Of a stretch of 64,000 nucleotides of DNA, positions 45,945 through 59,727 are shown piece by piece. Made by a program: the position numbers and the translations under genes. Source of the DNA: Desulfobacterales bacterium (GTDB lineage: Bacteria > Desulfobacterota > Desulfobacteria > Desulfobacterales > Desulfosarcinaceae). The notes beneath the pieces are model-generated. The model ran no database searches and was not told the DNA's origin. It worked only from the letters and a program-made list of their open reading frames with translations. Numbering within the stretch: the stretch's first letter is position 1; every line of letters begins with the position of its first letter. Location of the stretch: contig JACRDD010000019.1 of NCBI GenBank assembly GCA_016218685.1, positions 124,001 through 188,000 of the forward strand, in the 5' to 3' direction.

Positions 45945-47012
45945 TCAAAGCAAGCGCTCGCGCCCCCCGGCGTCATAATCGAAGCTGAAATTTTCACGCC
46001 TGAACAGCTCCAGGCAAGCCGCGACGACCTGCGCATCATACCTTGTCCCCTTCTGCGCCTCAATAAACTCCAAGGCCGCCTCGATGCCGTGCGCCGGCCG
46101 ATAGGGGCGGTAGGAGCTATTGGCCTCGACGGCGTCGGCCACCGCCAGGATCTTGGCCTCGGGCAGAATCTCGGCGGCGGTCAGACCGCGGGGATAGCCC
46201 GAACCGTCCAGTCGTTCATGGTGCTGATAGGCCATCTGGGCCACGGGCCATGGAAAGGGGATGTTTTTCAAGATGTCATAACTCACCTGGGGATGTATTT
46301 TGAGCATGTGAAACTCAGCCTCCAAGAGACTGCCGGACCGGCTGAGGATCGACACAGGAATGCGAATCTTGCCCACATCGTGCAGCAGGGCGGCGATGCG
46401 TATCCCCTCGATGGCGTCCGCGGCAATCCCCACCTTCCCTGCGATGGCGCAGGCGAGCTGCGCCACTCGCTGCTGATGGCCGGCCGTGTAAGGGTCGCGG
46501 ATCTCCACCATCAGGGCCATGGCATCGATGCTGGCTTCGAGAATGGCGCGGATCTCGGCCGTTTTTTGTTCGACTTTGCGTTCGAGCAGCAGATTTTGGG
46601 AAATCAGTTGCCGTCGCATCTCTTCCAGGCAGAGATGCGTGCGCACACGGGCCGTGACTTCCGCGGCCTGAAAGGGTTTGGTGATGTAGTCCACCGCGCC
46701 CAGTTCGAAGCCGCGGGTCTTGTCCACGGTTTCGCTCATGGCGCTGATAAAGATCACAGGAATCGCGGCGGTTTGCGGATCGGCCTTCAACCGCCGGCAC
46801 ACCTCATAGCCGTCCATCTCCGGCATCATGATATCCAGCAACACCAGGTCCGGTTTTAGTCTGGCCGCGATCTCCAGGGCCTTGGGTCCGCTCTTGGCGA
46901 TGCCCAGGCGGTGCTCGGCCTTGAGGGTATTGACCAGCAGGTCGATGTTGGTGGCATTGTCATCGACGATCAGGATCATCGGACGGGAATCATCGGCGGC
47001 ATTTTCGGTCAT
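45945..47012 (-). CDS. Response regulator with HD-GYP phosphodiesterase domain
   Basis: A 355-residue two-domain protein. Receiver: ILIVDDNATNIDLL, LVLLDIMMPEMDG with the phospho-Asp, ISAMSE and ITKPFQ. After a linker helix the HD-GYP domain has LHDVGKIRIP (HD), then HHERLDGSGYPRGL, the full HHExxDGxGYP motif, so it should degrade cyclic di-GMP to GMP. Its ATG overlaps the stop of the upstream hybrid kinase (ATGA), which is its probable phosphodonor through that protein's HPt domain. Confidence 0.94.
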   Translation of the reverse strand: MTENAADDSRPMILIVDDNATNIDLLVNTLKAEHRLGIAKSGPKALEIAARLKPDLVLLDIMMPEMDGYEVCRRLKADPQTAAIPVIFISAMSETVDKTRGFELGAVDYITKPFQAAEVTARVRTHLCLEEMRRQLISQNLLLERKVEQKTAEIRAILEASIDAMALMVEIRDPYTAGHQQRVAQLACAIAGKVGIAADAIEGIRIAALLHDVGKIRIPVSILSRSGSLLEAEFHMLKIHPQVSYDILKNIPFPWPVAQMAYQHHERLDGSGYPRGLTAAEILPEAKILAVADAVEANSSYRPYRPAHGIEAALEFIEAQKGTRYDAQVVAACLELFRRENFSFDYDAGGRERLL

Positions 47013-50000
47013 TGACTTATCTTTCGAAGTATTTCCAAAGCCTGATCGTAATCATAGCGGCCGACCTTCTCTTCCAGCGCGGCCAGCGTTCCCTTGTCCA
47101 TCCGCCCCGCCGGGAGCGCCTGCCGGCCGACGGCCGCCATGACCGGCGCAATTTGCTCCGGATCGGCGCGGTCCAGGGCTTCCATGAGCTGCGCCAACAG
47201 GGCATCGAAGGCCGGTCCGCCGAGGTCGGAATGCGCAGCGACCGGCGGTTCGGCGGCCGGCACCGCCAGGGATTCAATCGACGCCAGCACTGGCCCCAGG
47301 GCGTACGCCACTTTCCGGATCAACCCTTCCAAATGGGAACGATCCATGTCCATCGGCGTGCTCCGGCGGGCGGCATCTTCGAGCATATGCGCGGCAGCCC
47401 GCAAATCGAGGGCCCCGATGTTGGCCGCGCTGCCCTTGAGGCTGTGGGCCAATTGGCGCAGGCTCTCGGGGTCGTCCGCGGCCAGCGCTTGGTCCAGCTT
47501 TTCGGCGCTCTGGCGGTTATCGGCCAGAAACCCCGCCAGAATGCGCGCGAAGGTGACCGGATCGATCTTCAAGGCCGCCAGCGTCGGCCCAATCTCGATT
47601 CCCGGAAGGCGCTCCGGAAGCATCCCGGCGTTGGGAGCGGGCGCCGCCTCTTCTTCGGGCGCCACCTGCGCTGAAATATCCGCGCGGGAGCGCAACAGCC
47701 GGAACAGGGTTTGAAACAGGCGATCCTGCTGAATGGGTTTGGAGATGTAGCCGTCCATGCCGGCCTCCAGACACTTTTCTTCGTCGCCTTTCATGGCATG
47801 GGCCGTCATGGCGGCAATGGGCAGCGAACGGCCCTGGGGCAATTGCCGAATCGATTGCGTGGCCTCGTAGCCGTTCATTTTAGGCATTTGAATATCCATC
47901 AGCACGGCATCGAAGGTTTCGTTCTTGACAGCCTCGACGGCCGCTTGGCCATTGGCGACGATCGTCACCACAATGCCGGCCCCTTCCAGAATGGCCCGGG
48001 CCACCTGCTGGTTGGTGGGATTGTCTTCGGCCACCAGAATGCGCGCGCCTTTCAACGGCTTGCGGTACATGGAAGCGCGGGTGGTAAACTGCTTTTTGCG
48101 GACCCCGCTCTTAAGGCCCTCTTTGCCGAAACCGTCCATGATGGCGTCGAAGAGTGTGGAGGGATAGATGGGTTTGGTCAGGAATCCGTTGATGCCGGCC
48201 TTTTCCGCTTCGATGCGCTGTTCGTCGCCGCCGAAGGCCGTCATCATGATGATGGGCATGGTCAGCTTCAGTTCCCGGCGGATCTTTCTTGCTGTCTCGA
48301 TACCATCCATCTCCGGCATCTTCCAATCCATCATGATCAATTCAATGGGATCGTTGCGCAGCATATTGTCTTCCAAGCGCTGCAGGGCTTCGGTGCCGGA
48401 GTCCAGGGTCTCGACCCTGAAGCCCATAGACTCCAGTATCTTGCGCATGACGGCGCGGCTGTCACCCAGATCATCGACCACCAGGACGTTCAGCCCCTCG
48501 ATATCCGGAGGTAGCACCTGCCTTACGGCCCGCTTGTCGGGCGGACGCTCGAGATGCACCGAGAAGAAAAAAGTACTGCCTTTGCCCAGCTCGCTTTCCA
48601 CCCCGATCTCGCCACGCATCAAGGTCACCAGTTGTTTGCAGATGCTGAGTCCCAGCCCGGTGCCCTCGTACTTGCGCGTGGACGACGTGTCGCCCTGGCT
48701 GAACGGGAGGAAGAGCAGGGTGCGGTATTCCGGAGCGATGCCCATGCCCGTGTCTTTTACCGAAAAGTTTAAAATCACTTCGTCCGGCGCCGGAGCCTTG
48801 GCCGATTTCACACTCACCAGGATCACGCCCCCTGCCTCCGTGAATTTGACGGCATTGCTGACCAGATTGGTCAAAATCTGCTGCAAGCGCAAGGGGTCGC
48901 CTTTGAGCACCTTGGGCGTATCCGGATCGCAATCCACCAGCAGTTCGATCCCCTTTTCGGCCGCTTTGCTGAAGAACTGCTCCATGACCCGGTCGAAGAC
49001 TTCGTTTAACCCGAAGGTCCGTTCTTTGAGTTCGAATTTGCCGGCCTCGATCTTGGAAAAATCAAGAATGTCGTTGATGATGCCCAAAAGCGTGTAGGCC
49101 GAGCTGTGGATGATCTTCAGATAGTTCTCGATTTTGGGCGGTAGTACTTCGGCCAGGGCCAGGTCGCTGGCCGCGATCACCCCGTTCATGGGTGTGCGGA
49201 TTTCATGGCTCATATTGGCCAGGAACTCGCTCTTGGCCCGGGTGGCGGCTTCGGCCAGCTCCTTGGCCTGTTTCAGCTCGCGGTCCTTTTCCTTGCGCAG
49301 GTCGATTTCGGCTTTCAGGCGCGCATGGGAGTTTCGGACGCGCCGGTTCAGGCGCAGGACAACCCCGGTGAAGGCGGCCAGGGTGCAAAAGGCGATCACC
49401 GCCAGGATGATCCATGGCCCGTACTTCTTCAACACGTCCGCGAAGCTGATTTGCCCCAGATCCTGGTAGGGGCCGACTTTCAAGGCCTTCAAGCAGTCAT
49501 GAACCGGTTGATAGTTTAAGGGAATGGTCCAGCCGGCGCTGCCTGCCGCCGTGGCGGCCGGCGCATCGGCCGGCATCTGCAAAAGGGCCACGGCCACTCT
49601 TTCGGCCAGGTCGTCCGGGATGTGCTTCAGGCTGGCCATAGGCCAACCCGGATATTCGCGTGTCGTGCAGTAATACGAGGAGGGCTCTTCCGTGGGATGC
49701 AGGCGCGGAAAGACATAAAAATCAGCCAAGTCGATCTTGCCCTCGGCACTGAGATCTTCCAGCGTGCCGGTTCGCACCGTGCCCGCATCGACCAGGCGGT
49801 CGCGCACTGCATACACCACCTGGTCATGGGTTTCGCTAAAACGAAGCACCTTGAAATCGCTGTGCGGGTCGATTTCATTTTCCTTGAGTTCCCGCCAGGC
49901 CATAAGCCATCCGCCCAGCGAGGCTTCGGAAACCGCCATGAAGGACTTGCCTTTAAGATCGGCGAGGGAGCGAATCTCTTTGCGATCGCTACGGCAGAAA

Positions 50001-50401
50001 ATGACGCCGCCGTACTGGGCATAAACCCCGCCGTCGCGCCGCTCTTTGAGCGTGACGATGCGTTTGGCCTGAAACCAGTACTCGATCCCCACATAAAAAG
50101 AAGAATTGGCCAGGACGAAATCGACTTCGCCGTATTTGGCCGCGACGTAAATCTGGTCATGGGAAAGGGGCACGATGGAAAAACGTTGTCCGGGGATCTG
50201 CCGAGTGAGGTATTCGGCCGTCGGCGTCCACAGGTTCAGGCATTGTTCGGGGCCCCGGATGGCCAGCACGCCGATTCTGAGTGGCGCCGCTTGCCCCCAG
50301 GCAATACCCGCAGGCATCATAGCGAAAAACAAAATCAGGAAAAGCAACGCCCGGAGAGAATTGCCCCGCGTCTTGTCATTTTCGAACTGCTCACCGTCCA
50401 T
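47009..50401 (-). CDS. PhnD-type hybrid sensor kinase (HK-REC-REC-HPt)
   Basis: A 1,130-residue membrane kinase. Signal/TM (LRALLFLILFFAMMPAGIAW), a periplasmic phosphonate-binding (PhnD/TctC-like) domain about residues 45-290 (RIGVLAIRGPEQCLNLWTP; YVAAKYGEVDFVLANSSF), TM about 345-365, HisKA with FLANMSHEIRTPMNGVI, HATPase with VKDTGMGIAPEY and GTGLGLSICKQ, two receivers (VLVVDDLGDSR with MMDWKMPEMDG; ILVAEDNPTNQQ with LMDIQMPKMNG) and an HPt with AHSLKGSAANIGA. It thus holds a complete phosphorelay. The ATG at 50401 is the most likely of three in-frame starts. The HD-GYP gene overlaps by ATGA. Confidence 0.93.
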   Translation of the reverse strand: MDGEQFENDKTRGNSLRALLFLILFFAMMPAGIAWGQAAPLRIGVLAIRGPEQCLNLWTPTAEYLTRQIPGQRFSIVPLSHDQIYVAAKYGEVDFVLANSSFYVGIEYWFQAKRIVTLKERRDGGVYAQYGGVIFCRSDRKEIRSLADLKGKSFMAVSEASLGGWLMAWRELKENEIDPHSDFKVLRFSETHDQVVYAVRDRLVDAGTVRTGTLEDLSAEGKIDLADFYVFPRLHPTEEPSSYYCTTREYPGWPMASLKHIPDDLAERVAVALLQMPADAPAATAAGSAGWTIPLNYQPVHDCLKALKVGPYQDLGQISFADVLKKYGPWIILAVIAFCTLAAFTGVVLRLNRRVRNSHARLKAEIDLRKEKDRELKQAKELAEAATRAKSEFLANMSHEIRTPMNGVIAASDLALAEVLPPKIENYLKIIHSSAYTLLGIINDILDFSKIEAGKFELKERTFGLNEVFDRVMEQFFSKAAEKGIELLVDCDPDTPKVLKGDPLRLQQILTNLVSNAVKFTEAGGVILVSVKSAKAPAPDEVILNFSVKDTGMGIAPEYRTLLFLPFSQGDTSSTRKYEGTGLGLSICKQLVTLMRGEIGVESELGKGSTFFFSVHLERPPDKRAVRQVLPPDIEGLNVLVVDDLGDSRAVMRKILESMGFRVETLDSGTEALQRLEDNMLRNDPIELIMMDWKMPEMDGIETARKIRRELKLTMPIIMMTAFGGDEQRIEAEKAGINGFLTKPIYPSTLFDAIMDGFGKEGLKSGVRKKQFTTRASMYRKPLKGARILVAEDNPTNQQVARAILEGAGIVVTIVANGQAAVEAVKNETFDAVLMDIQMPKMNGYEATQSIRQLPQGRSLPIAAMTAHAMKGDEEKCLEAGMDGYISKPIQQDRLFQTLFRLLRSRADISAQVAPEEEAAPAPNAGMLPERLPGIEIGPTLAALKIDPVTFARILAGFLADNRQSAEKLDQALAADDPESLRQLAHSLKGSAANIGALDLRAAAHMLEDAARRSTPMDMDRSHLEGLIRKVAYALGPVLASIESLAVPAAEPPVAAHSDLGGPAFDALLAQLMEALDRADPEQIAPVMAAVGRQALPAGRMDKGTLAALEEKVGRYDYDQALEILRKISQ

Positions 50402-50551
50402 GACGACCGCCTGCATGATCGTTAATGGTATACCCACCGGCCTGGAAAATAACAAGGCAGAATCGGAAGTTGACCGCAAGGGCGCCGCAGGGCTACATTC
50501 CTTGGATCAGCGCAACGTCCACCCACCCCAACCCCCAAAGGAGGCCAGACC

Positions 50552-54461
<3,910 letters not shown>

Positions 54462-54494
54462 ATCATAAATGCCATCAGATAAAGGAACAGTTCC

Positions 54495-56771
54495 ATGGCG
54501 GAGAACAACACCCTGACCGAAACGCTGCCCATCCACGTGTTCAGCGAGCAGTCCTATCTCAATTATGCCATGTACGTCATTATGGACCGCGCCCTGCCGT
54601 TCATCGGCGACGGCCTCAAGCCGGTGCACCGGCGCATCCTGTACGCCATGTCCGAGCTGGGGCTGAGCGCGCCGGCCAAGTTCAAGAAGGCCGCGCGCAC
54701 GATCGGCGACGTGCTGGGCAAGTTCCATCCCCACGGCGACACGGCCTGTTACGAGGCCATGGTGCTCATGGCCCAATCCTTTTCCTACCGCTACCCGCTG
54801 GTGGAAGGCCAGGGCAACTGGGGCACGGTGGACGATCCCAAATCCTTTGCGGCCATGCGCTACACCGAGGCGCGCCTGTCGCCCTATGCCGAACTGCTGC
54901 TCTCCGAGCTGGGCATGGGCACCGTGCAGTGGGGCCCCAACTTCGACGGCACCTTGCAAGAGCCGCTGTTCATGCCGGCGCGCCTGCCCAACGTGCTGCT
55001 CAACGGCGCCAGCGGCATCGCGGTGGGCATGGCCACCAACATCCCCCCCCACAACATCACTGAAGTGGTGGGCGCCTGCGTGCATCTGCTGGACAACCCC
55101 GAAGCGACGGTGGAAGAACTGTGCGCGCACATCCAGGGGCCGGATTATCCCACCGGCGCCGAGATCATCACCCCCCCGCGGGATATTGTGGAGATCTACC
55201 GCACCGGCTTCGGCTCCATCCGCATGCGCGGCGTGTGGCAACGCGAAGAGAACGACATCGTCATCACCGCACTGCCCTTTCAGGTCTCGCCCACCAAGAT
55301 CATCGAGCAGATCGCCCTGCAGATGCAGCAGAAGAAACTGCCCATGGTGGCCGATGTGCGCGACGAAGGCGACAGCGAAGCACCCGTGCGCATCGTCATC
55401 ACCCCGCGCTCCAACCGGGTGGACGTGGACGACCTGATGTCCCATTTGTGCGCCACCAGCGACCTGGAAAACACCTACAAGGTCAACCTGAACATGATCG
55501 GCACCGAGCGCAAGCCCCAGGTCAAAGGGTTGCGCCAGCTCCTCGGCGAGTGGCTGGCCTTCCGCAAGCAGACCGTCACGCGGCGCCTGACGCACCGCCT
55601 GGAGCAGGTGCTGGACCGCCTGCACGTGCTCGAAGGCCTGCTCGTCGCTTATCTAAATCTAGACGAGATCATCCGCATCATCCGCACCAGCGACGATCCC
55701 AAGCCCGAGCTGATGCGAGCCTTTGCGATCAGCGACCGCCAGGCCGAGGCGATCCTGCAGATCCGGTTGCGCCAACTGGCCAAGCTGGAAGAGCAGCGCT
55801 TGAAGAAGGAGCAAAAAGAGCTGGCCGCCGAAAAGGAGTCCATCGAAAAACTGCTCTCTTCTCCAACGCGCCTGAAGAATCTGATTAAAAAGGAACTCAC
55901 CGAAGATGCCGCTAAGTTCGCCGACCCCCGGCGTACGCGCATCGTGGCGCGCACCGAAGCCCGGGCCATCTCCAGAACCGAGCTGGCGCCGGTGGAGCCG
56001 GTGACCGTGATCCTCTCCAAGATGGGCTGGGTGCGCACGGCCAAGGGCCACGACATCCAGGCGGCCGAGCTGCTCTACAAGGCCGGCGACGAATTCCTGG
56101 CCGCGGCCCTGGGCCGCAGCAACCAACCGGCGACGTTCATGGACTCCAACGGCCGCACCTATGCGGCCGATCCCAACGAATTTCCCACGGCGCGCAGTTA
56201 CGGGGTGCCCTTGACCGGGTCGTTTGCCATTGAGGCCCAGGCGCATGTCCTCTCGGTAACCATGGGCGAGCCCGAGCAGCCCTTGCTCATTGCCAGCACG
56301 GCGGGCTATGGATTTATCACCGAGCTTGCGCAGATGCACACGCGCAACACCAAGGGCAAGGCCTTTTTGAGCTTACCGGAAAATGCCGTGCCGCTGACGC
56401 CCATAGCCATCGATCCGGCCGCCGAAGATCCGCATCTGGTGGCCGTGACCCTGCAGGGCCGCATGCTGGTCTTTCCCCTGGGCGAACTGCCGCACCTGCC
56501 CCGGGGCAAGGGCAATAAGATCATCAACGTGCTGACCAAGGATTTGAAGGCCGGCGAGGACGCCCTGGCCCTCCTGCGAATCGTAACGCCCCGCCAGAAG
56601 TTGACGGTGATTGCCGGCAAGCGCAGTTTTAGCATGACCTTCAATGTGGTGCGCGAATTCATCGCCGAACGCGGCAAGCGCGGCAAAAAGCTGCCCAGGG
56701 GCTTTCAGCGGGTGTCCGACCTGATGGTCGAAAACTCGGAAGAAGTACGCCCCAAGCAAGAGGCGCCATAA
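54495..56771 (+). CDS. parC: DNA topoisomerase IV subunit A
   Basis: A 758-residue subunit with the catalytic core at the N-terminus: [46 protein letters not shown] (the quinolone region, Thr at the position of E. coli Ser80) and MRYTEARLS with the active-site Tyr123. A coiled-coil arm spans about 400-470 ([18 protein letters not shown]). The C-terminal beta-propeller (from about 495) lacks a clear GyrA-box, consistent with ParC. The ATG at 54495 overlaps nothing and is 33 nt after parE. The two form one operon. Confidence 0.93.
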   Translation: MAENNTLTETLPIHVFSEQSYLNYAMYVIMDRALPFIGDGLKPVHRRILYAMSELGLSAPAKFKKAARTIGDVLGKFHPHGDTACYEAMVLMAQSFSYRYPLVEGQGNWGTVDDPKSFAAMRYTEARLSPYAELLLSELGMGTVQWGPNFDGTLQEPLFMPARLPNVLLNGASGIAVGMATNIPPHNITEVVGACVHLLDNPEATVEELCAHIQGPDYPTGAEIITPPRDIVEIYRTGFGSIRMRGVWQREENDIVITALPFQVSPTKIIEQIALQMQQKKLPMVADVRDEGDSEAPVRIVITPRSNRVDVDDLMSHLCATSDLENTYKVNLNMIGTERKPQVKGLRQLLGEWLAFRKQTVTRRLTHRLEQVLDRLHVLEGLLVAYLNLDEIIRIIRTSDDPKPELMRAFAISDRQAEAILQIRLRQLAKLEEQRLKKEQKELAAEKESIEKLLSSPTRLKNLIKKELTEDAAKFADPRRTRIVARTEARAISRTELAPVEPVTVILSKMGWVRTAKGHDIQAAELLYKAGDEFLAAALGRSNQPATFMDSNGRTYAADPNEFPTARSYGVPLTGSFAIEAQAHVLSVTMGEPEQPLLIASTAGYGFITELAQMHTRNTKGKAFLSLPENAVPLTPIAIDPAAEDPHLVAVTLQGRMLVFPLGELPHLPRGKGNKIINVLTKDLKAGEDALALLRIVTPRQKLTVIAGKRSFSMTFNVVREFIAERGKRGKKLPRGFQRVSDLMVENSEEVRPKQEAP

Positions 56772-56780
56772 AGAGGGAAG

Positions 56781-56820
56781 AGTTTCCCGCCATGCGGGCG
56801 GGAAGGCACGACGGGAAACT
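56781..56820. terminator. Overlapping alternative hairpins between parC and the PilZ-like gene
   Basis: TTCCCGCC (56784-56791) can pair with GGCGGGAA (56797-56804), or AGTTTCCCG (56781-56789) with CGGGAAACT (56812-56820). The two stems exclude each other. Located between convergent genes; likely a termination region though without a U tract. Confidence 0.45.
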
Positions 56821-56832
56821 CGGGGAGGGACA

Positions 56833-57147
56833 TCAGTTGGGCAGGTACCTCAAGCCGATGGCGTAATTGTGATGACCCTTACCATCCAGCGGTTTCGACC
56901 ATTTGACTTCGGCCAGGGAAAACGATCGAAACCCTTCGGGCAGTATCGGCAGATTCTCTTCCAGGTTCCGAACGGTGGCCTTGATCATCACAATGCTGCC
57001 GTCCTGAATCTTCTGATCCAGTTCGATGCAAGTCCCCTTGCAGGAACAATCCAGCATCTTGCCCTTCAGAACCGGGCTGTTGGCGATCAAGCTGCGGCAA
57101 GCCACGGAAATCTTGACCCCATCGCGAAGTAAATTTCTATTCTCCAT
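56833..57147 (-). CDS. PilZ-like domain protein
   Basis: A 104-residue single-domain protein. MLDCSCKGTCIELDQKI contains the (D/N)xSxxG part of the PilZ motif (DCSCKG), and VKWSKPLDGKGHHNYAIGLRY the later strands of the PilZ barrel. The upstream RxxxR arm of c-di-GMP binders is not clear, so nucleotide binding is uncertain. It is the last gene of a STAS-REC-PilZ run with 19- and 29-nt gaps. No strong ribosome site precedes 57147. Confidence 0.65.
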   Translation of the reverse strand: MENRNLLRDGVKISVACRSLIANSPVLKGKMLDCSCKGTCIELDQKIQDGSIVMIKATVRNLEENLPILPEGFRSFSLAEVKWSKPLDGKGHHNYAIGLRYLPN

Positions 57148-57166
57148 GCAAAGATATCCTGTTCGG

Positions 57167-57679
57167 TTATTGAAGAGGTTGGCTCTCTAATTCTCCCATT
57201 GCCTGGGATTGATTGGCGGAATCGACCGGCAAACCGATCGACAACAACATTTCCTTGAGATGCAGCATGCGAAAAGGTTTGAACAGCCATCCATCGATAT
57301 ACGGATCATTCGTATGCTGGGCCACGGCGGCCTGGCAATGACCGGTCATGATCACAACGCGCGGCACGGCAAAGATGGCTTTGGCCTTCTGGCCCAATTG
57401 ATAGCCGTCGATCACCGGCATGGCATAATCGGTCAGGATAAGATCCCAAGCCGAATCCTTCAGCAACGCAAGCGCCTCGACGCCCCCTCCGGCCATGTGG
57501 GTCGTAAAGCCCAAGTTTTTCAGCATACCGCCCGTGCATTGGAGCACAATCGGGTCGTCATCCACGACCAGGGCGGCCAAGCCGCCGGAGCGCTTTGGCA
57601 CGCAGCCGATTTTCGAATTCATGTTTTGGGAACGAACAGCGCTTTGATGGGAGACGGATAAGCAACCGATCATCTTCAT
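57167..57679 (-). CDS. Stand-alone response regulator receiver
   Basis: A 170-residue receiver with a 33-residue N-terminal extension. LVVDDDPIVLQC holds the acidic pocket, LILTDYAMPVIDGYQL the phospho-Asp, IMTGH the Thr switch and LFKPF the Lys, so it should be phosphorylatable. There is no output domain. The ATG at 57679 follows AAAAAGGAC; an alternative start at 57622 (MNSKIGC) would remove 19 residues. Between the STAS and PilZ-like genes it may link a kinase to that pair. Confidence 0.85.
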   Translation of the reverse strand: MKMIGCLSVSHQSAVRSQNMNSKIGCVPKRSGGLAALVVDDDPIVLQCTGGMLKNLGFTTHMAGGGVEALALLKDSAWDLILTDYAMPVIDGYQLGQKAKAIFAVPRVVIMTGHCQAAVAQHTNDPYIDGWLFKPFRMLHLKEMLLSIGLPVDSANQSQAMGELESQPLQ

Positions 57680-57708
57680 GTCCTTTTTCCGAAGGTCATG
57701 CCACAGGT

Positions 57709-57987
57709 TCAGCTTTCGGCAAAATTGCTCTTAAACCGGCCTGTAAAGACGATTCGGGCATGGGACCTGCGCAGGGATTTAAGCCGCAGGATCAGCACAT
57801 CCAGTCCAAAGACATCGATGCTTTTCAAGCCTTCGGTATCGATTTCCACCTGGGGATAGCGTGCGTCGTATTTATTGAGCATATTGGCCAGTTCATGGGC
57901 GGAGGTGCCGTCGAAATCGCCCCTCAATTGAATCCGGACCGAACGATTGTTTTCTTCCTTGGAAAGAATCCTGAAGTTTTTGGCCAT
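57709..57987 (-). CDS. STAS domain protein lacking the phosphorylatable Ser
   Basis: A 92-residue STAS (anti-sigma-antagonist-like) protein: FRILSKEENNRSVRIQLRGD, then FDGTSAHELANMLNKYDARY and VEIDTEGLKSIDVFGLDVL. In anti-sigma antagonists the last motif is D-S-S-G-L with the phospho-Ser; here it is D-V-F-G-L, so phosphorylation by a SpoIIAB/RsbW-like kinase is not possible at that site. The ATG at 57987 follows GGAGGGAACG. It is the first gene of a three-gene unit. Confidence 0.8.
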   Translation of the reverse strand: MAKNFRILSKEENNRSVRIQLRGDFDGTSAHELANMLNKYDARYPQVEIDTEGLKSIDVFGLDVLILRLKSLRRSHARIVFTGRFKSNFAES

Positions 57988-58158
57988 CGTTCCCTCCACG
58001 GGTTGGCAAAACATTTGGCAAGATCGAATTTAAGAGCAAAAGCCGGGCCACCCCCGGAAGAAATGCACAAAAGCTGGAGATCGCTGATTTGCCTAAAAAT
58101 TCAGCGATACTTAACAATCTAACGATTCATGAGGCTTTTCGGCTGGTGTCGAATTCTT

Positions 58159-59667
58159 TTACAAGTCGGAAAAGGATAGATCTCGCGGTCGTTTATCGAA
58201 CCAGGGCCTGGCCTTTTCCAGTTGGGCGGCCAGCCTGAAGAGCGTGGCCTCGTCGCCGAAGCGGGCAATGAATTGGACGCCGATGGGCAGTCCGTCCGCG
58301 GTCCAGTGCAGGGGGACGGACATGGCGGGCAGGCCGGTTACATTGGCGAGTTGGGTGAAAGGGGTCTTGGCCAGGCTCTCGATGGCGATTTTGTCGGGGA
58401 TGCCCGACTGCCGCATCAACCGTCCCAGGCGCAGGGTATTGGCGACCCGCATGGCGATCTGTTCGGCCGGCTTGGGTTTAAGCTCCCCGATGGCCACCGG
58501 CGGAAAGGCCGTGGTGGGGGTCAGGTAAAGGTCGTGCTCGGTCAGGAAGCTCCCCATGCTGCGCGCAAAGGTGTTCCATTGCCGGATAGCCGACACGAAC
58601 TCGCCGGCGCTGAAGGCCCGGCCCAGGAGACTCAAGGCCCAGGTCGTGTCTTCCACATCGCCCGGCCGCGCCTTTCTTCCCAGATACCGGCCGATCTCGG
58701 CCACATCCGCGGCGGTTTCACCCATGTACATGGTGAAGTAGCTCTTTGCCAGGGCCACGCCGTCGATCCGCGGCTCGGCCTCCAGGACGGTATGGCCGAG
58801 GCCCTGGAGCAGCCCGGCGGCATCCGCCACCGCCTGGACGCATTCGGGGTGCATCTCTTTTCCCAGGGGGGAGCGGCGGGTGAAGGCGATCCGGAGCGAG
58901 CCCGGATCGCGTCCGATCTCCTGGGCATAAGGCCGCTCCGGCTTGGGGATCGCGCAGTAGGCCCCGACATCCGCGCCGTTGGTGGCATCCAGCATGGCGG
59001 CGCTATCGCGCACGCTGCGGGTCAGCACGTGTTCCACGACCGCACCCTGCCAGATCTGGCCGTAAGCGGGTCCGGCCGGGGTGCGAAAGCGGGTGGGTTT
59101 AAGGCCGAAGAGGCCGCAGTAGGCGGCCGGGATACGGATGGAGCCGCCGCCGTCCCCGCCCGAGGCCATCGGCACCATGCCGGCCGCCACGGCCGCGGCT
59201 GAGCCGCCGCTGGAGCCGCCCGGCGTGTGCCTTGGATTCCAGGGGTTGCGGGTGGGGCCATGCAGCTCAGGCTCAGTGACGCCCATGAGGCCGAACTCCG
59301 GGGTGTTGGTCTTGCCCAGCACGATCAGTCCCGCGGCCTTGTACCGCCGCATGAGTTCGCTATCGAAGGCGGGCACATAATTTTTATAGGCCTTGCACCC
59401 CATGGTCAGCGGCACACCGCCATAAGCCGACAACAGGTCCTTGACCAGGAACGGCACCCCGGCAAAGGGAGCTTCCGCCAACGGGCCTTTGGCCGCCGCC
59501 CGGGCCTGATCGAACAGGGTAAGGATCACGGCGTTGAGCTGGGGATTGGCCCTTTCGATACGGGCGATCGCCTCTTCGCAGAGTTCCGCGGGGCTGATCT
59601 CGTGGTTGCGTACCAGCTCGGCCAGACCGAGCGCATCGTATTGGTCATATTCAGGAAAACCCGCCAT
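58159..59667 (-). CDS. Amidase signature family hydrolase
   Basis: A 502-residue amidase. The Ser-cisSer-Lys triad is visible: Lys in [17 protein letters not shown] near residue 76, the [16 protein letters not shown] Gly/Ser motif near 147, and [16 protein letters not shown] with the nucleophilic Ser. The C-terminal [20 protein letters not shown] is typical of the 6-aminohexanoate-dimer hydrolase/NylA and GatA-like clade. GatA itself is less likely because gatB and gatC are absent. The ATG at 59667 follows GAAGGAGGAATCGGT. It is 60 nt past an ABC exporter operon on the same strand. Confidence 0.9.
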   Translation of the reverse strand: MAGFPEYDQYDALGLAELVRNHEISPAELCEEAIARIERANPQLNAVILTLFDQARAAAKGPLAEAPFAGVPFLVKDLLSAYGGVPLTMGCKAYKNYVPAFDSELMRRYKAAGLIVLGKTNTPEFGLMGVTEPELHGPTRNPWNPRHTPGGSSGGSAAAVAAGMVPMASGGDGGGSIRIPAAYCGLFGLKPTRFRTPAGPAYGQIWQGAVVEHVLTRSVRDSAAMLDATNGADVGAYCAIPKPERPYAQEIGRDPGSLRIAFTRRSPLGKEMHPECVQAVADAAGLLQGLGHTVLEAEPRIDGVALAKSYFTMYMGETAADVAEIGRYLGRKARPGDVEDTTWALSLLGRAFSAGEFVSAIRQWNTFARSMGSFLTEHDLYLTPTTAFPPVAIGELKPKPAEQIAMRVANTLRLGRLMRQSGIPDKIAIESLAKTPFTQLANVTGLPAMSVPLHWTADGLPIGVQFIARFGDEATLFRLAAQLEKARPWFDKRPRDLSFSDL

Positions 59668-59727
59668 ACCGATTCCTCCTTCGATCAATAACCAGTGTCC
59701 ATAAAGGGATAGCCCGCAAGGCCGCGC

